From assembly GCA_947447245.1 (NCBI GenBank), contig CANFJC010000003.1, positions 1-35,875 of the forward strand: 35,875 nucleotides of DNA. The letters run 5' to 3'. The notes beneath the pieces were generated by a model. The model searched no databases. It was not told the DNA's origin and was given only the letters and a program-made list of their open reading frames with translations. Source of the DNA: Comamonadaceae bacterium. GTDB taxonomy: Bacteria > Pseudomonadota > Gammaproteobacteria > Burkholderiales > Burkholderiaceae_C. This document shows, in pieces, positions 25,089-33,021 of this stretch. Each line of letters starts with the position of its first letter. Position 1 is the stretch's first letter. The position numbers and the translations under genes were made by a program.

Positions 25089-26147
25089 TTAAGTGTTGAG
25101 TGACTCAGGCTTGGGCGCCGTGAGCTCTGCCAAGGCTCTTTCGACGCGCGTTGACGAGCCCGAATCATCAAGCGGGTTGCGACGAAGTCGATGGCGAAGC
25201 GCAGAAGGCGCCACCCGAATCAAGTGCTTTTGTTCAACTTTGGAGGCGCCTTGCAAAGCTGCTTCGGCGCGCGCCGCGCGAACCAGTGTGAGATCGCCCC
25301 GCAAACCATCGGTGCCCAAGCTCATGCAGAGTTGGGCGGCAAACTCACGGGCTTGATCGGGAATGACCACGTCCGGCAAACGCTTGCGAGCGGCCACAAT
25401 GCTGCGCCGAACGCGGTCGTCTTCTTTTTTCCATGCGTCGGTAAAGGCCTGTGGCCCTTGCTCGAAGGCATCTCGGCGCTTCACCACTTCCACGCGCTGA
25501 GCCAGAGTGTCGGGAGTTTTAACTTCAACCGACAAACCAAAGCGGTCCAGCAACTGGGGCCTTAATTCACCTTCCTCCGGATTGCCGCTGCCAATGAGCA
25601 CAAAACGTGCGGGGTGCCGCACGCTCAGGCCTTCGCGTTCCACCACGTTTTCGCCCGAGGCGGCCACGTCAATCAGCAAGTCGACCAAATGGTCTTCCAG
25701 CAAATTGACTTCATCGATGTACAAATAACCCCTGTTGGCGCGCGCCAACAGTCCAGGCTCAAAGGCTTTCACGCCTTGCGACAGGGCGCGTTCCAAATCG
25801 AGCGCGCCGACCACCCGATCTTCTGTAGCACCCAGGGGCAAGTCAACCACCGGCACCATGACCAAATGGCTTTTAGGGGGGGAGGTGCCAGCTTTGTTGC
25901 CGGTAGCAGCGTTCGCCAGGCAGTCTGGGCACTTGGCATTTTCTGGGTCGCAACCGTATTGGCAACCCACCACGGCACGCATTTTGGGCAGTAAAGCAGC
26001 CAAGGCTCTTACGGCCGTGGATTTGCCAGTGCCGCGATCACCGAACACCAAAACGCCCCCGATGCTGGGGTCGATGGCTGTCAGCATGATGGCCAATTTC
26101 ATGTCGTCCTGGCCAACGATGGCAGAGAAGGGGAAGGTCAAAGACAT
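25089..26147 (-). CDS. bchI: Magnesium chelatase ATPase subunit BchI
   Basis: AAA+ motor of the Mg chelatase, 352 residues from the ATG at 26147 (MSLTFPFSAIVGQDDMKLAI). A TTG at 26156 could add three residues. Walker A is VFGDRGTGKSTAVRALAAL; Walker B is GYLYIDEVNLLEDHLVDLLI; sensor region VLIGSGNPEEGELRPQLLDR; CQYGCDPENAKCPDC carries four Cys that might bind a metal. First gene of bchIDO, divergent from dxs across about 135 nt. Confidence 0.97.
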   Translation of the reverse strand: MSLTFPFSAIVGQDDMKLAIMLTAIDPSIGGVLVFGDRGTGKSTAVRALAALLPKMRAVVGCQYGCDPENAKCPDCLANAATGNKAGTSPPKSHLVMVPVVDLPLGATEDRVVGALDLERALSQGVKAFEPGLLARANRGYLYIDEVNLLEDHLVDLLIDVAASGENVVEREGLSVRHPARFVLIGSGNPEEGELRPQLLDRFGLSVEVKTPDTLAQRVEVVKRRDAFEQGPQAFTDAWKKEDDRVRRSIVAARKRLPDVVIPDQAREFAAQLCMSLGTDGLRGDLTLVRAARAEAALQGASKVEQKHLIRVAPSALRHRLRRNPLDDSGSSTRVERALAELTAPKPESLNT

Positions 26148-26187
26148 CTGGTTCAATATGAAGGTTAAAACGGGCCCGATGACAAAG

Positions 26188-26239
26188 TGTCAACTTAAAA
26201 AATTATACAAAGTGTCAATTTAACTTGACGTTTTGTCAA
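26188..26239. promoter_or_regulatory. TGTCAA half-site array in the bchI/dxs divergent region
   Basis: Three direct TGTCAA half-sites (26188, 26213, 26234), plus the dyads TGACAAAGTGTCA (26180-26192) and TGACGTTTTGTCA (26226-26238). TGTCAATTTAACTTGACG (26213-26230) is one base off TGT-N12-ACA. A TTGACG (26225-26230) with 16 bp to TAAATT may drive dxs; a perfect TATAAT lies on the minus strand at 26207-26202. Likely shared operator/promoter, PpsR-type by resemblance only. Confidence 0.45.
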
Positions 26240-26282
26240 ATCCAGTTAAATTATCGCTTCATTGAACAGATATTGAAGGCAA

Positions 26283-28172
26283 ATGATGAGTGCCCTGCTA
26301 GATTGGATTAAGTCCCCATCGCAGCTTAGAAAACTGTCCCGAGACAACTTGGCCCCTCTGGCCGCAGAGTTGCGGGAGCGTTTGATTCAGTCGGTCTCGC
26401 AAACGGGTGGGCATTTCAGCTCCAACCTAGGCACCGTAGAGCTCACGGTGGCCCTGCACTATGTTTACAACACCCCTGAAGACCGCTTGGTGTGGGATGT
26501 GGGCCATCAAACTTATCCCCACAAAATTTTGACCGGCCGCAACGAGCAGATGGGCAGCATGCGCCAAATTGGCGGTTTAAGCGGCTTTCCACGCCGCGAA
26601 GAAAGCATTTACGACGCCTTCGGCACAGCACACTCATCCACCAGCATTTCGGCCGCATTGGGCATGGCCATGGCCGCCAAACAAATGGGCAGCCGCCGCA
26701 AAGCAGTGGCCATCATTGGCGATGGTGCACTGACAGCCGGCATGGCTTACGAGGCCTTGAACAATGCAGGCGCGAGCGATTGCAATTTGCTGGTGATTTT
26801 GAACGACAACGACATGTCGATCAGCCCGCCGGTTGGGGCCTTGAACCATTATTTGCATGAACTGATGAGTGGCCGGTTTTATGCCGATGCCAAAAAAATT
26901 GGCAAAGAAGTGCTGAAAAATGCGCCGCCTTTGTATGCCTTGGCGCAAATGATTGAGCAACAAACACAAAGCTTCATTCAGCCTCAAACCATGTTTGAAA
27001 ATTTAGGCTTTGAGTACACAGGCCCTGTGGATGGGCACGATGTGGATGCGATGGTCAATGCCCTGAAGAGTTTGTACAACAAGCCTGGCCCGCAGTTTTT
27101 GCATGTGGTCACACGCAAAGGCAAGGGCTATGCCAAAGCAGAAGCCGATCCTGTGGCCTATCACGGCCCCAGTCAATTTGATCCTGCAGTTGGCATTGTC
27201 ACCGCCGCCGCGCCTGTCCCTGCCAAGCCAACGTTCACCAACGTCTTTGGTCAGTGGTTGTGTGACATGGCCGCGCAAGACGCGCGCTTGGTGGGCATCA
27301 CACCGGCCATGCGCGAAGGCTCTGGCATGGTGAGTTTCAGTCAACAGTATCCTCTTCGCTATCACGATGTGGGCATTGCAGAACAACATGCGGTGACCTT
27401 TGCCGCTGGCATGGCTTGCGAAGGCTTGAAGCCCGTGGTGGCCATTTATTCAACCTTCTTGCAACGCGCGTACGACCAACTGATTCACGACGTGGCCTTG
27501 CAAAACTTGCCTGTGGTGTTTGCACTCGACCGCGCAGGTTTGGTGGGCGCCGATGGCCCAACGCATGCTGGCATGTACGACATTGCTTTCACGCGTTGCA
27601 TTCCCAACATGAGCATTGCGTGTCCTGCAGACGAGGCTGAATGTCGTCAGTTGCTCAGCACTGCTTATGCGCAAGATCATGCTGTGACTGTACGTTATCC
27701 AAGGGGTGCGGGCGTGGGTGCCCAGGTTGGAACAGACTTAGAGACTTTGCCTTTTGGCAAAGCTGAAATCAGGCGCCAAGGCCAAGGCGTGGCGCTGCTG
27801 GCTTTTGGCCCGCTGCTGTACGAAGCGCTCAAGGTGGCTGAAGGCCTGAACGCCACGGTGGTCAACATGCGTTGGGCCAAGCCCTTGGATGTGGAAACCT
27901 TGAAACAAATTGCCCTGTCTCATGACCGCTTGGTCACGTTAGAAGATGCCACGCGCAAGGGCGGTGCAGGCTCGGCGGTGATGGAAGCTTTGCAAGACAT
28001 GGGCATAGCCATGCCGGTGTTGGTAGTGGGCTTTGACGATGAATTCACCGAGCATGGCGACCCGCAAAAATTGATGCAGCAATATGGCCTGACTGCACCC
28101 GGCATTCAAAAACGCATTGAAGACTGCTGGCCAGATTTGAAGGCCGCGCCTTTGTTGAGGGTGGTGGGCTAA
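26283..28172 (+). CDS. dxs: 1-deoxy-D-xylulose-5-phosphate synthase Dxs
   Basis: Thiamine-diphosphate enzyme condensing pyruvate and glyceraldehyde 3-phosphate, first step of the MEP isoprenoid route. 629 residues, normal length. Motifs: [36 protein letters not shown], ThDP-binding [18 protein letters not shown] with ILNDNDMSI, the pyrimidine-domain [19 protein letters not shown], and [23 protein letters not shown] at 26283 follows GAAGG. One-base overlap with hemA (TAATG). Placed in the PGC to feed carotenoid and phytol tail synthesis. Confidence 0.97.
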   Translation: MMSALLDWIKSPSQLRKLSRDNLAPLAAELRERLIQSVSQTGGHFSSNLGTVELTVALHYVYNTPEDRLVWDVGHQTYPHKILTGRNEQMGSMRQIGGLSGFPRREESIYDAFGTAHSSTSISAALGMAMAAKQMGSRRKAVAIIGDGALTAGMAYEALNNAGASDCNLLVILNDNDMSISPPVGALNHYLHELMSGRFYADAKKIGKEVLKNAPPLYALAQMIEQQTQSFIQPQTMFENLGFEYTGPVDGHDVDAMVNALKSLYNKPGPQFLHVVTRKGKGYAKAEADPVAYHGPSQFDPAVGIVTAAAPVPAKPTFTNVFGQWLCDMAAQDARLVGITPAMREGSGMVSFSQQYPLRYHDVGIAEQHAVTFAAGMACEGLKPVVAIYSTFLQRAYDQLIHDVALQNLPVVFALDRAGLVGADGPTHAGMYDIAFTRCIPNMSIACPADEAECRQLLSTAYAQDHAVTVRYPRGAGVGAQVGTDLETLPFGKAEIRRQGQGVALLAFGPLLYEALKVAEGLNATVVNMRWAKPLDVETLKQIALSHDRLVTLEDATRKGGAGSAVMEALQDMGIAMPVLVVGFDDEFTEHGDPQKLMQQYGLTAPGIQKRIEDCWPDLKAAPLLRVVG

Positions 28173-29425
28173 TGGCTGTTTGGACTTTAGGGCTGAACCA
28201 CAAAACCGCGCCGATTGATTTGCGCGAGCGTTTTGCGTTTGCCTCAGAGCGCTTGGATCAGTCCTTGAAAGGTTTGCGCCAAAGTTTTACCACGCACAAA
28301 GAAGTGGCGATTTTGTCGACGTGCAATCGAACAGAAATTTACTGCGCCGGTGATGAAGTTCAAATTCCGCAAACTTTGAGATGGTTGGCAGATGCTGGCA
28401 AAACACAAGTCAATGTGTTGGCCTCGCACACTTACCGCTTTGAGGGAGATGCTTCTGCGCGGCATGCGTTTCGAGTGGCCAGCGGTCTTGACTCCATGGT
28501 CTTAGGCGAGTCTCAAATTTTGGGGCAATTGAAAGAGGCGGTGCGCTTGGCCAGCGACTCAGGTGCTTTGGGTACCACGCTCAACCAATTGTTTCAGCGC
28601 TCTTTTGCGGTGGCCAAGGAAGTCAGAAGCACCACGGAAATAGGCGCACATTCCATCAGCATGGCAGCGGCCGCTGTGCGCTTGGCAGGCCGTATTTTTG
28701 AAAACATCAAAGAAACCAATGTCTTGTTTGTGGGTGCCGGCGAAATGATTGAGTTGTGCGTGGCGCACTTTGCGGCCAAGTCACCCAAAACCATCACCAT
28801 TGCCAACCGCTCTGCTGAAAGAGCCGACCTGTTGGCGCAAGTTCACGGCGGGCGAAGTATCTCCTTGGCAGATCTGCCCAAGCGATTGCACGAGTTTGAC
28901 ATTGTGATCAGTTGCACCGCCAGCACTTTGCCTTTGATTGGACTGGGTGCCGTGAAAAGTGCCTTGCGCGCTCGGAAAAGCAAACCCATGTTCATGGTTG
29001 ATTTGGCGGTACCGCGTGACATTGAGCCCGAGGTCAAAGACCTTCGCGATGTGTACCTTTACACCGTGGACGACCTGACCGAAGTGATCAACAGCGGCCA
29101 AGTGCACAGACAAGCCGCCGTGGTCGATGCCGAAGTGATCATTGACGATGGCGTGCAAAAATTCATGTCATGGCTGGCGCACAGAAGCGATGTGCCCTTG
29201 ATCCAAGACTTGAACTTTCAAGCAGACAGTTGGCGCCAGGCCGAGTTGATGCGCGCGCGCAAGTTGCTAGACAAAGGTCAGAGCATTGAAAGCGTCTTGG
29301 AGTCGCTTTCGCTGGGCATGATGAAGAAAATGCTGAACGGCCCCCTGCGTGAGTTAAATCACGCAGAAGAGCCGCAGAGGGTGAAGGCCCGAGAGGCTGT
29401 CAAACAAATGTTTTTGAAGCCTTGA
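28172..29425 (+). CDS. hemA: Glutamyl-tRNA reductase HemA
   Basis: C5-pathway enzyme: reduces glutamyl-tRNA(Glu) to glutamate-1-semialdehyde, the committed tetrapyrrole step. 417 residues. The N-terminal [17 protein letters not shown] and the catalytic-Cys motif [12 protein letters not shown] are diagnostic. Further segments are [25 protein letters not shown]-binding [13 protein letters not shown] and [13 protein letters not shown]. The C-terminal dimerisation helices are present. Translationally coupled to dxs by TAATG. Ends convergent to the HiPIP gene. Confidence 0.97.
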   Translation: MAVWTLGLNHKTAPIDLRERFAFASERLDQSLKGLRQSFTTHKEVAILSTCNRTEIYCAGDEVQIPQTLRWLADAGKTQVNVLASHTYRFEGDASARHAFRVASGLDSMVLGESQILGQLKEAVRLASDSGALGTTLNQLFQRSFAVAKEVRSTTEIGAHSISMAAAAVRLAGRIFENIKETNVLFVGAGEMIELCVAHFAAKSPKTITIANRSAERADLLAQVHGGRSISLADLPKRLHEFDIVISCTASTLPLIGLGAVKSALRARKSKPMFMVDLAVPRDIEPEVKDLRDVYLYTVDDLTEVINSGQVHRQAAVVDAEVIIDDGVQKFMSWLAHRSDVPLIQDLNFQADSWRQAELMRARKLLDKGQSIESVLESLSLGMMKKMLNGPLRELNHAEEPQRVKAREAVKQMFLKP

Positions 29426-29442
29426 CGGTGCGCTTGGAGAGC

Positions 29443-29475
29443 TTCAGAGTGCACAGGGTTCATGCACACTCTGAA
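29443..29475. terminator. Hairpin between convergent hemA and HiPIP genes
   Basis: TTCAGAGTG (29443-29451) pairs perfectly with CACTCTGAA (29467-29475); the loop has additional TGCA self-complementarity. It occupies the gap between the two convergent stops (29425 and 29482). No T-run follows, so it is only a possible bidirectional terminator. Confidence 0.4.
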
Positions 29476-29481
29476 AGAGCA

Positions 29482-29790
29482 TTAGCCCTTCTTGGCGTAA
29501 GCTGAGCACCAGCCATTGCCGGCAACTTGCTTGCCTGCAAACAAGGGGCAAGCGCCCGCTGCATCCGTAGCCTTGCCTTGGAACAAAGCGCAGTTGTTGC
29601 ACTTTTGAGTGGCAGCGTGTTTGGGGAATTTTTTGGCGTCCACTTTGGTTGAATCTGCGGCATATCCCAAAGCAGCAGCCTGCGGGTCTTTTTCGTTGAC
29701 CGTGGCTTGGGCCATGGCTTGTTGTGCCGCCAAGGCTGTACCGCCCAAAGCCACTTGCATCATAAATACGCGACGATTGGTTTGTTTCAT
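29482..29790 (-). CDS. hip: High-potential iron-sulfur protein (HiPIP)
   Basis: Periplasmic [4Fe-4S] electron carrier of 102 residues. A Tat-type signal peptide is seen (NRRVFMMQVALGGTALAAQQ, twin Arg, cleaved near AMA-QA). The mature part has the HiPIP cluster pattern: KCNNCALF (Cys-x2-Cys), GACPLFAGKQV, and WCSAY near the C-terminus. ATG at 29790 follows GGAAA. In Rubrivivax and Rhodoferax relatives HiPIP reduces the RC-bound tetraheme cytochrome, which matches the PufC encoded here and the gene's location at the PGC edge. Confidence 0.95.
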   Translation of the reverse strand: MKQTNRRVFMMQVALGGTALAAQQAMAQATVNEKDPQAAALGYAADSTKVDAKKFPKHAATQKCNNCALFQGKATDAAGACPLFAGKQVAGNGWCSAYAKKG

Positions 29791-29914
29791 AAAATTTCCA
29801 ATGAGGTTGCTAAAAATCTGAACGGACGAATATTAACTTTAAAAATACAAGTTTGCCGAAAGCTTCTAGCCTAATAGCGATAGATTTCTTCGGGGAAGGT
29901 TTTCAAATTGCGAA

Positions 29915-29993
29915 GTTGAGTAGACAGCTTAAGGCGGCTGAACGATTTCTGGTACCCCAGTATGAGGAAGCCGCCTTAAGCTGTCTGCTCAAC
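29915..29993. repeat. 25-bp inverted repeat (long hairpin) in the HiPIP-MFS intergenic region
   Basis: Left arm 29915-29939 and right arm 29969-29993 are reverse complements at 24 of 25 positions. The inner 18 bp (AGACAGCTTAAGGCGGCT and its complement) are perfect; the mismatch (T opposite G) would be a wobble in RNA. The 29-nt loop holds a small nested hairpin CTGG-TACC-CCAG (29949-29960). The rest of the 244-nt gap between the HiPIP start and MFS start shows no gene. No transposase or target duplication is visible. Confidence 0.85.
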
Positions 29994-30034
29994 CCCTCCG
30001 GAATCAGAGACAATCAGGGCTCTAGCTCAAGCAT

Positions 30035-31279
30035 ATGAACGCATCCCCCACCCCAACCAACACTTCCCCCCCTGCGCCCTCAGAGGCTCAGAATGCTTCC
30101 CTGATGACCTCGCTGGAGAAACGCTCGAGCATTTCACTGGCGGCTATCTATGGCTTGCGCATGTTGGGTTTGTTTTTGGTGTTGCCCGTATTTGCCATTG
30201 AGGCGGCTCATTACCCTGGGGGGGATGATCCTAGCTTGGTTGGTTTGGCGATGGGCATTTACGGCCTGACACAGGGGGCTTTGCAAATGGCGTTCGGAGC
30301 GGCTTCCGACAAGCTAGGCCGAAAGAAAGTCATTGTCTTTGGCCTCCTTATTCTGGCCGTGGGTAGCTTTTGGGCGGCCGCTGCTGACAGCTTGTTTGGC
30401 TTGCTAATCGGTCGATCTTTGCAGGGAGCGGGCGCCGTCTCTGCTGTGGTCACGGCATTGTTGGCAGATCAGACGCGCGATCTGGTCAGAACCAAGGCCA
30501 TGGCCTTGGTTGGGGCCAGCATTGGCCTGATGTTCGCTTTGTCTTTGATTTTGGCGCCAGCCCTCAACTCGGTGGCCGGTTTGTCGGGTTTGTTTGTCCT
30601 GACAGGCATGCTGGCTTTCGGCGGTATTGCGGTGGTCATTTGGGGTGTGCCTCCCGAGCCTGCCCAGCAAACGGCGGTGCCCAAAGGCAGCCTGAAGGAA
30701 GTTCTGACGCACATTCCTTCTTTGCGCAACAACTTGGGCGTGTTTGTGCTGCATGGCGTCCTTTTGGCCATGTGGGTGGCCGTGCCGCAAATGATGGTGG
30801 ATGCCGGCTTGCCCAAAGAGCACCATTGGTGGATTTATTTGCCAGCCGTCTTGTTTGGGTTTTTGGTCATGGGCAAAACACTCTTTCCGCTTGAGCGAAA
30901 AGGGTATCTGCGTGCGGTGTTTCTAAGCTCTGCCTTGGTCATTGCGCTGGTCATGTTCAGCTTGGCCTTGGTCTCAGGCGGCACGCCCAACTTGTGGTGC
31001 ATTGCCGGTATCTTGTGTGTCTTCTTTTCCGCCTCCAACATTTTGGAAGCCTGTCAGCCCAGCATTGCCTCCCGCGGCGCCCCGCCGCATGCACGCGGCA
31101 TGGCCATGGGCTTTTACAACACCTTGCAGTCGCTGGGCTTTTTTGTGGGGGGTGCCGCAGGGGGCGCCCTCATGAAATCAGGGGGAGCGATGGTTTTATT
31201 TGGGGTTTGTGGCTTGGCCACCCTGGTCTGGCTTTTGGTTGCATGGTTCATGGAACCCATTGAAGCACCGGCCCGCTAA
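30035..31279 (+). CDS. Major facilitator superfamily transporter
   Basis: 414-residue membrane protein with about twelve hydrophobic helices. MFS motif A is seen in the loop after helix 2 (GAASDKLGRKKVIVFGLLIL), a motif-B-like region in LIGRSLQGAGAVSAVVTALL, and a repeated pattern in the second half (AMGFYNTLQSLGFFVGGAAG). The N-terminal 30 residues are Pro/Ser/Thr-rich and probably cytoplasmic. It resembles the YajR/drug-efflux branch; the substrate is not known. It lies directly upstream of ssb (48 nt), a pairing common in Comamonadaceae. Not obviously part of the PGC. Start ATG at 30035 has no clear ribosome binding site. Confidence 0.88.
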   Translation: MNASPTPTNTSPPAPSEAQNASLMTSLEKRSSISLAAIYGLRMLGLFLVLPVFAIEAAHYPGGDDPSLVGLAMGIYGLTQGALQMAFGAASDKLGRKKVIVFGLLILAVGSFWAAAADSLFGLLIGRSLQGAGAVSAVVTALLADQTRDLVRTKAMALVGASIGLMFALSLILAPALNSVAGLSGLFVLTGMLAFGGIAVVIWGVPPEPAQQTAVPKGSLKEVLTHIPSLRNNLGVFVLHGVLLAMWVAVPQMMVDAGLPKEHHWWIYLPAVLFGFLVMGKTLFPLERKGYLRAVFLSSALVIALVMFSLALVSGGTPNLWCIAGILCVFFSASNILEACQPSIASRGAPPHARGMAMGFYNTLQSLGFFVGGAAGGALMKSGGAMVLFGVCGLATLVWLLVAWFMEPIEAPAR

Positions 31280-31327
31280 CAAGCATAATTGCATTTGTTC
31301 ATCGCAAGAGATTTCAAGGAAATAAAC

Positions 31328-31825
31328 ATGGCATCCGTCAACAAAGTCATTCTGATCGGCAACTGCGGCCGCGACCCCGAAATTCGTTACCTGCCCTCCG
31401 GCCAGGCCGTGGCCAACATCAGCATCGCCACCACCAGCCGCCGCAAAGACCGCACGTCTGGCGAAACGGTTGAAGACACTCAGTGGCACCGCGTCACCTT
31501 CTATGACCGCTTGGCTGAAATTGCCGGCGAGTATGTCAAAAAAGGCCGCCCCATTTACATCGAAGGCCGCCTGAAGTACGGCAAATACACCGACCAAGCC
31601 GGTGTTGAGAAAAACACGGTCGACATCATTGCCACCGAAATGCAATTGCTCGGCGGCCGTGAAGGCATGGGCGCCCCCAGTGGTGGTGGCGATGATGACA
31701 GTGGTGGCGCACCTGCTCGCCGTCCTGCAGCGGCGCCCCGTCCTGCTGCCAGCGCACCTGCTGGCAAACCCGCCGCCAAGCCTGCCAGTGGTTTTGACGA
31801 CATGGACGACGACATTCCTTTTTAA
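31328..31825 (+). CDS. ssb: Single-stranded DNA-binding protein SSB
   Basis: 165 residues from the ATG at 31328, which has AAGGAAA upstream. The OB-fold starts MASVNKVILIGNCGRDPEIR, with YLPSGQAVANISIATTSRRK, TQWHRVTFYDRLAEIAGEYV and YIEGRLKYGKYTDQAG following. A flexible Gly/Pro/Ala-rich linker (about residues 118-155) leads to the acidic C-terminal tip FDDMDDDIPF that recruits partner proteins. Housekeeping gene in replication and repair; it marks the return to core chromosome after the PGC. Confidence 0.98.
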   Translation: MASVNKVILIGNCGRDPEIRYLPSGQAVANISIATTSRRKDRTSGETVEDTQWHRVTFYDRLAEIAGEYVKKGRPIYIEGRLKYGKYTDQAGVEKNTVDIIATEMQLLGGREGMGAPSGGGDDDSGGAPARRPAAAPRPAASAPAGKPAAKPASGFDDMDDDIPF

Positions 31826-31849
31826 GCCGCATTCCCAGTTCAAAAAGCC

Positions 31850-31879
31850 AAAAGCCTGCCCCTGTTGCAGGCTTTTTTT
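31850..31879 (+). terminator. Rho-independent terminator after ssb
   Basis: AAAAGCCTGC (31850-31859), loop CCCTGTT, GCAGGCTTTT (31867-31876), continuing to a run of seven T ending at 31879. Perfect 10-bp stem 24 nt after the ssb stop. It separates ssb from the RND operon promoter. Confidence 0.9.
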
Positions 31880-31889
31880 GCGGTCTTTT

Positions 31890-31909
31890 ATATACCCTAT
31901 GGGGTATAT
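31890..31909. promoter_or_regulatory. CsoR/CstR-like operator upstream of the RND efflux operon
   Basis: ATATACCCTATGGGGTATAT: 8-bp arms ATATACCC and GGGTATAT around TATG. AT-rich ends enclosing a C-run/G-run dyad are typical of operators for the CsoR/RcnR/CstR repressor family (copper, nickel, formaldehyde or persulfide sensors). A possible -10 (TAAGAT, 31912-31917) lies just downstream, so a bound repressor would block the promoter. Repressor gene not in window. Confidence 0.55.
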
Positions 31910-31938
31910 GTTAAGATGCCATTTTGCTTGGGGACGAC

Positions 31939-33021
31939 ATGAAAAAGAGATTTGTCAACGCATCACGCCGCTCGCTGTTGAGTGCCGCTTTGGCCCTGAG
32001 CTTAGGTTGGGGCGTAGCCTCAAGCTTTGCGCAAAACATCGCCACCCCCGTCGGCCCCGCCGTCAAGGTCATTGCTGCTGGAAAAAAGTCTGTTGCCAAC
32101 TACAGCGACATCGACGCTGTGGTGGAAGCTGTGATGCAAAGCACTTTGTCGTCTCAAATACCAGGTCGCGTGCTCAGCTTGAACGTCAAAGCGGGAGACC
32201 GCGTTAAGGCTGGTCAAGTGATGGCAACCATTGACGACAGAGAAGCGCAAACAGGCGTGATCCGAAGCCAAGCACAAATGCAACAAAGCGACGCAGAGTT
32301 GCGACAACTGCAAATTGCATTGAAGCGCACACAAGAATTAAAAACACAGGGCTTTGTCAGTTCGGCAGCTTTGGACTTGGCAGAGGCGCAATACAAAGCT
32401 GCGCAGGCAGGCCGCGATAGCGCAGGAGCTGCTACGGCACAAGCCAAAGTGACGCAGTCGTTTTCAAAAGTGACGGCGCCCTACGACGCTTGGGTCTTGG
32501 AAACATCTGCACAAGTTGGTGACTTGGCCATGCCAGGCAAACCCCTCATGACTGTTTATGCGCCGCAACCCTTGCGCGTTGTCATGCAATGGCCAGCGTC
32601 TCAGAAGAGTGCCTTGCCAAAGTTGAGTGATATCCAAATTCAATTGGATAAAGAAAACATCAAGCCTGTTGCGATGCAAATCATGCCTAATGCCGATGGC
32701 ATCAGTCAAACGATTGGCATCAAATTGGATTTGCCGCGGACAGGAGCGGCCGTGAATGCTTCACCGGGTCAGCAAGTTCAAGTGCGAATAGCGGGTGCCG
32801 CGCAAGCCAAAGGCTTGGTACCCAAATCTGCCATCTTGCGCAGAGGCGAAATGACAGCTGTGTATGTCGCGCAAGAAAACGGCTTTGCCATGAAGTTGGT
32901 GCGCTTAGGTGCAGACCACGGCAGTGCGGGCATTGAAATTTGGGCGGGCCTCAAAGAGGGCGACTTGATTGCAGTGGATGCCGTGCAAGCCGGCATGAGA
33001 GGCGCACATGTCGCCAAATAA
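31939..33021 (+). CDS. RND efflux periplasmic adaptor (membrane fusion protein)
   Basis: 360 residues from the ATG at 31939, preceded by GGGGA. An N-terminal signal sequence (RRSLLSAALALSLGWGVASSFA, cleavage near SFA-QN) indicates export. The lipoyl half-motif VLSLNVKAGDRVKAGQVMAT, an alpha-hairpin (about residues 90-160, QAQMQQSDAELRQLQIALKR) and the second lipoyl half TAPYDAWVLETSAQVGDLAM define the HlyD/AcrA family. The following permease gene overlaps by 14 nt. No Met/His/Cys-rich metal-binding tail is seen, so a copper-type HME adaptor is not supported. Substrate unknown. Confidence 0.9.
   Translation: MKKRFVNASRRSLLSAALALSLGWGVASSFAQNIATPVGPAVKVIAAGKKSVANYSDIDAVVEAVMQSTLSSQIPGRVLSLNVKAGDRVKAGQVMATIDDREAQTGVIRSQAQMQQSDAELRQLQIALKRTQELKTQGFVSSAALDLAEAQYKAAQAGRDSAGAATAQAKVTQSFSKVTAPYDAWVLETSAQVGDLAMPGKPLMTVYAPQPLRVVMQWPASQKSALPKLSDIQIQLDKENIKPVAMQIMPNADGISQTIGIKLDLPRTGAAVNASPGQQVQVRIAGAAQAKGLVPKSAILRRGEMTAVYVAQENGFAMKLVRLGADHGSAGIEIWAGLKEGDLIAVDAVQAGMRGAHVAK

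Noticed and set aside
29915-29993. Inverted repeat as ends of an insertion sequence
   Set aside because: Arms are only 29 nt apart, so no transposase fits between them, and no target duplication is visible. Kept as a hairpin/repeat of unknown role.
31196-31843. 215-codon minus-strand frame opposite ssb
   Set aside because: Ala/Gly-rich mirror of the SSB coding sequence and linker; no independent evidence.
31890-31909. ATATACCC/GGGTATAT dyad read as a second ssb terminator
   Set aside because: Four-base loop and AT-rich ends without a T-run, and a strong terminator already lies at 31850-31879; an operator fits better.
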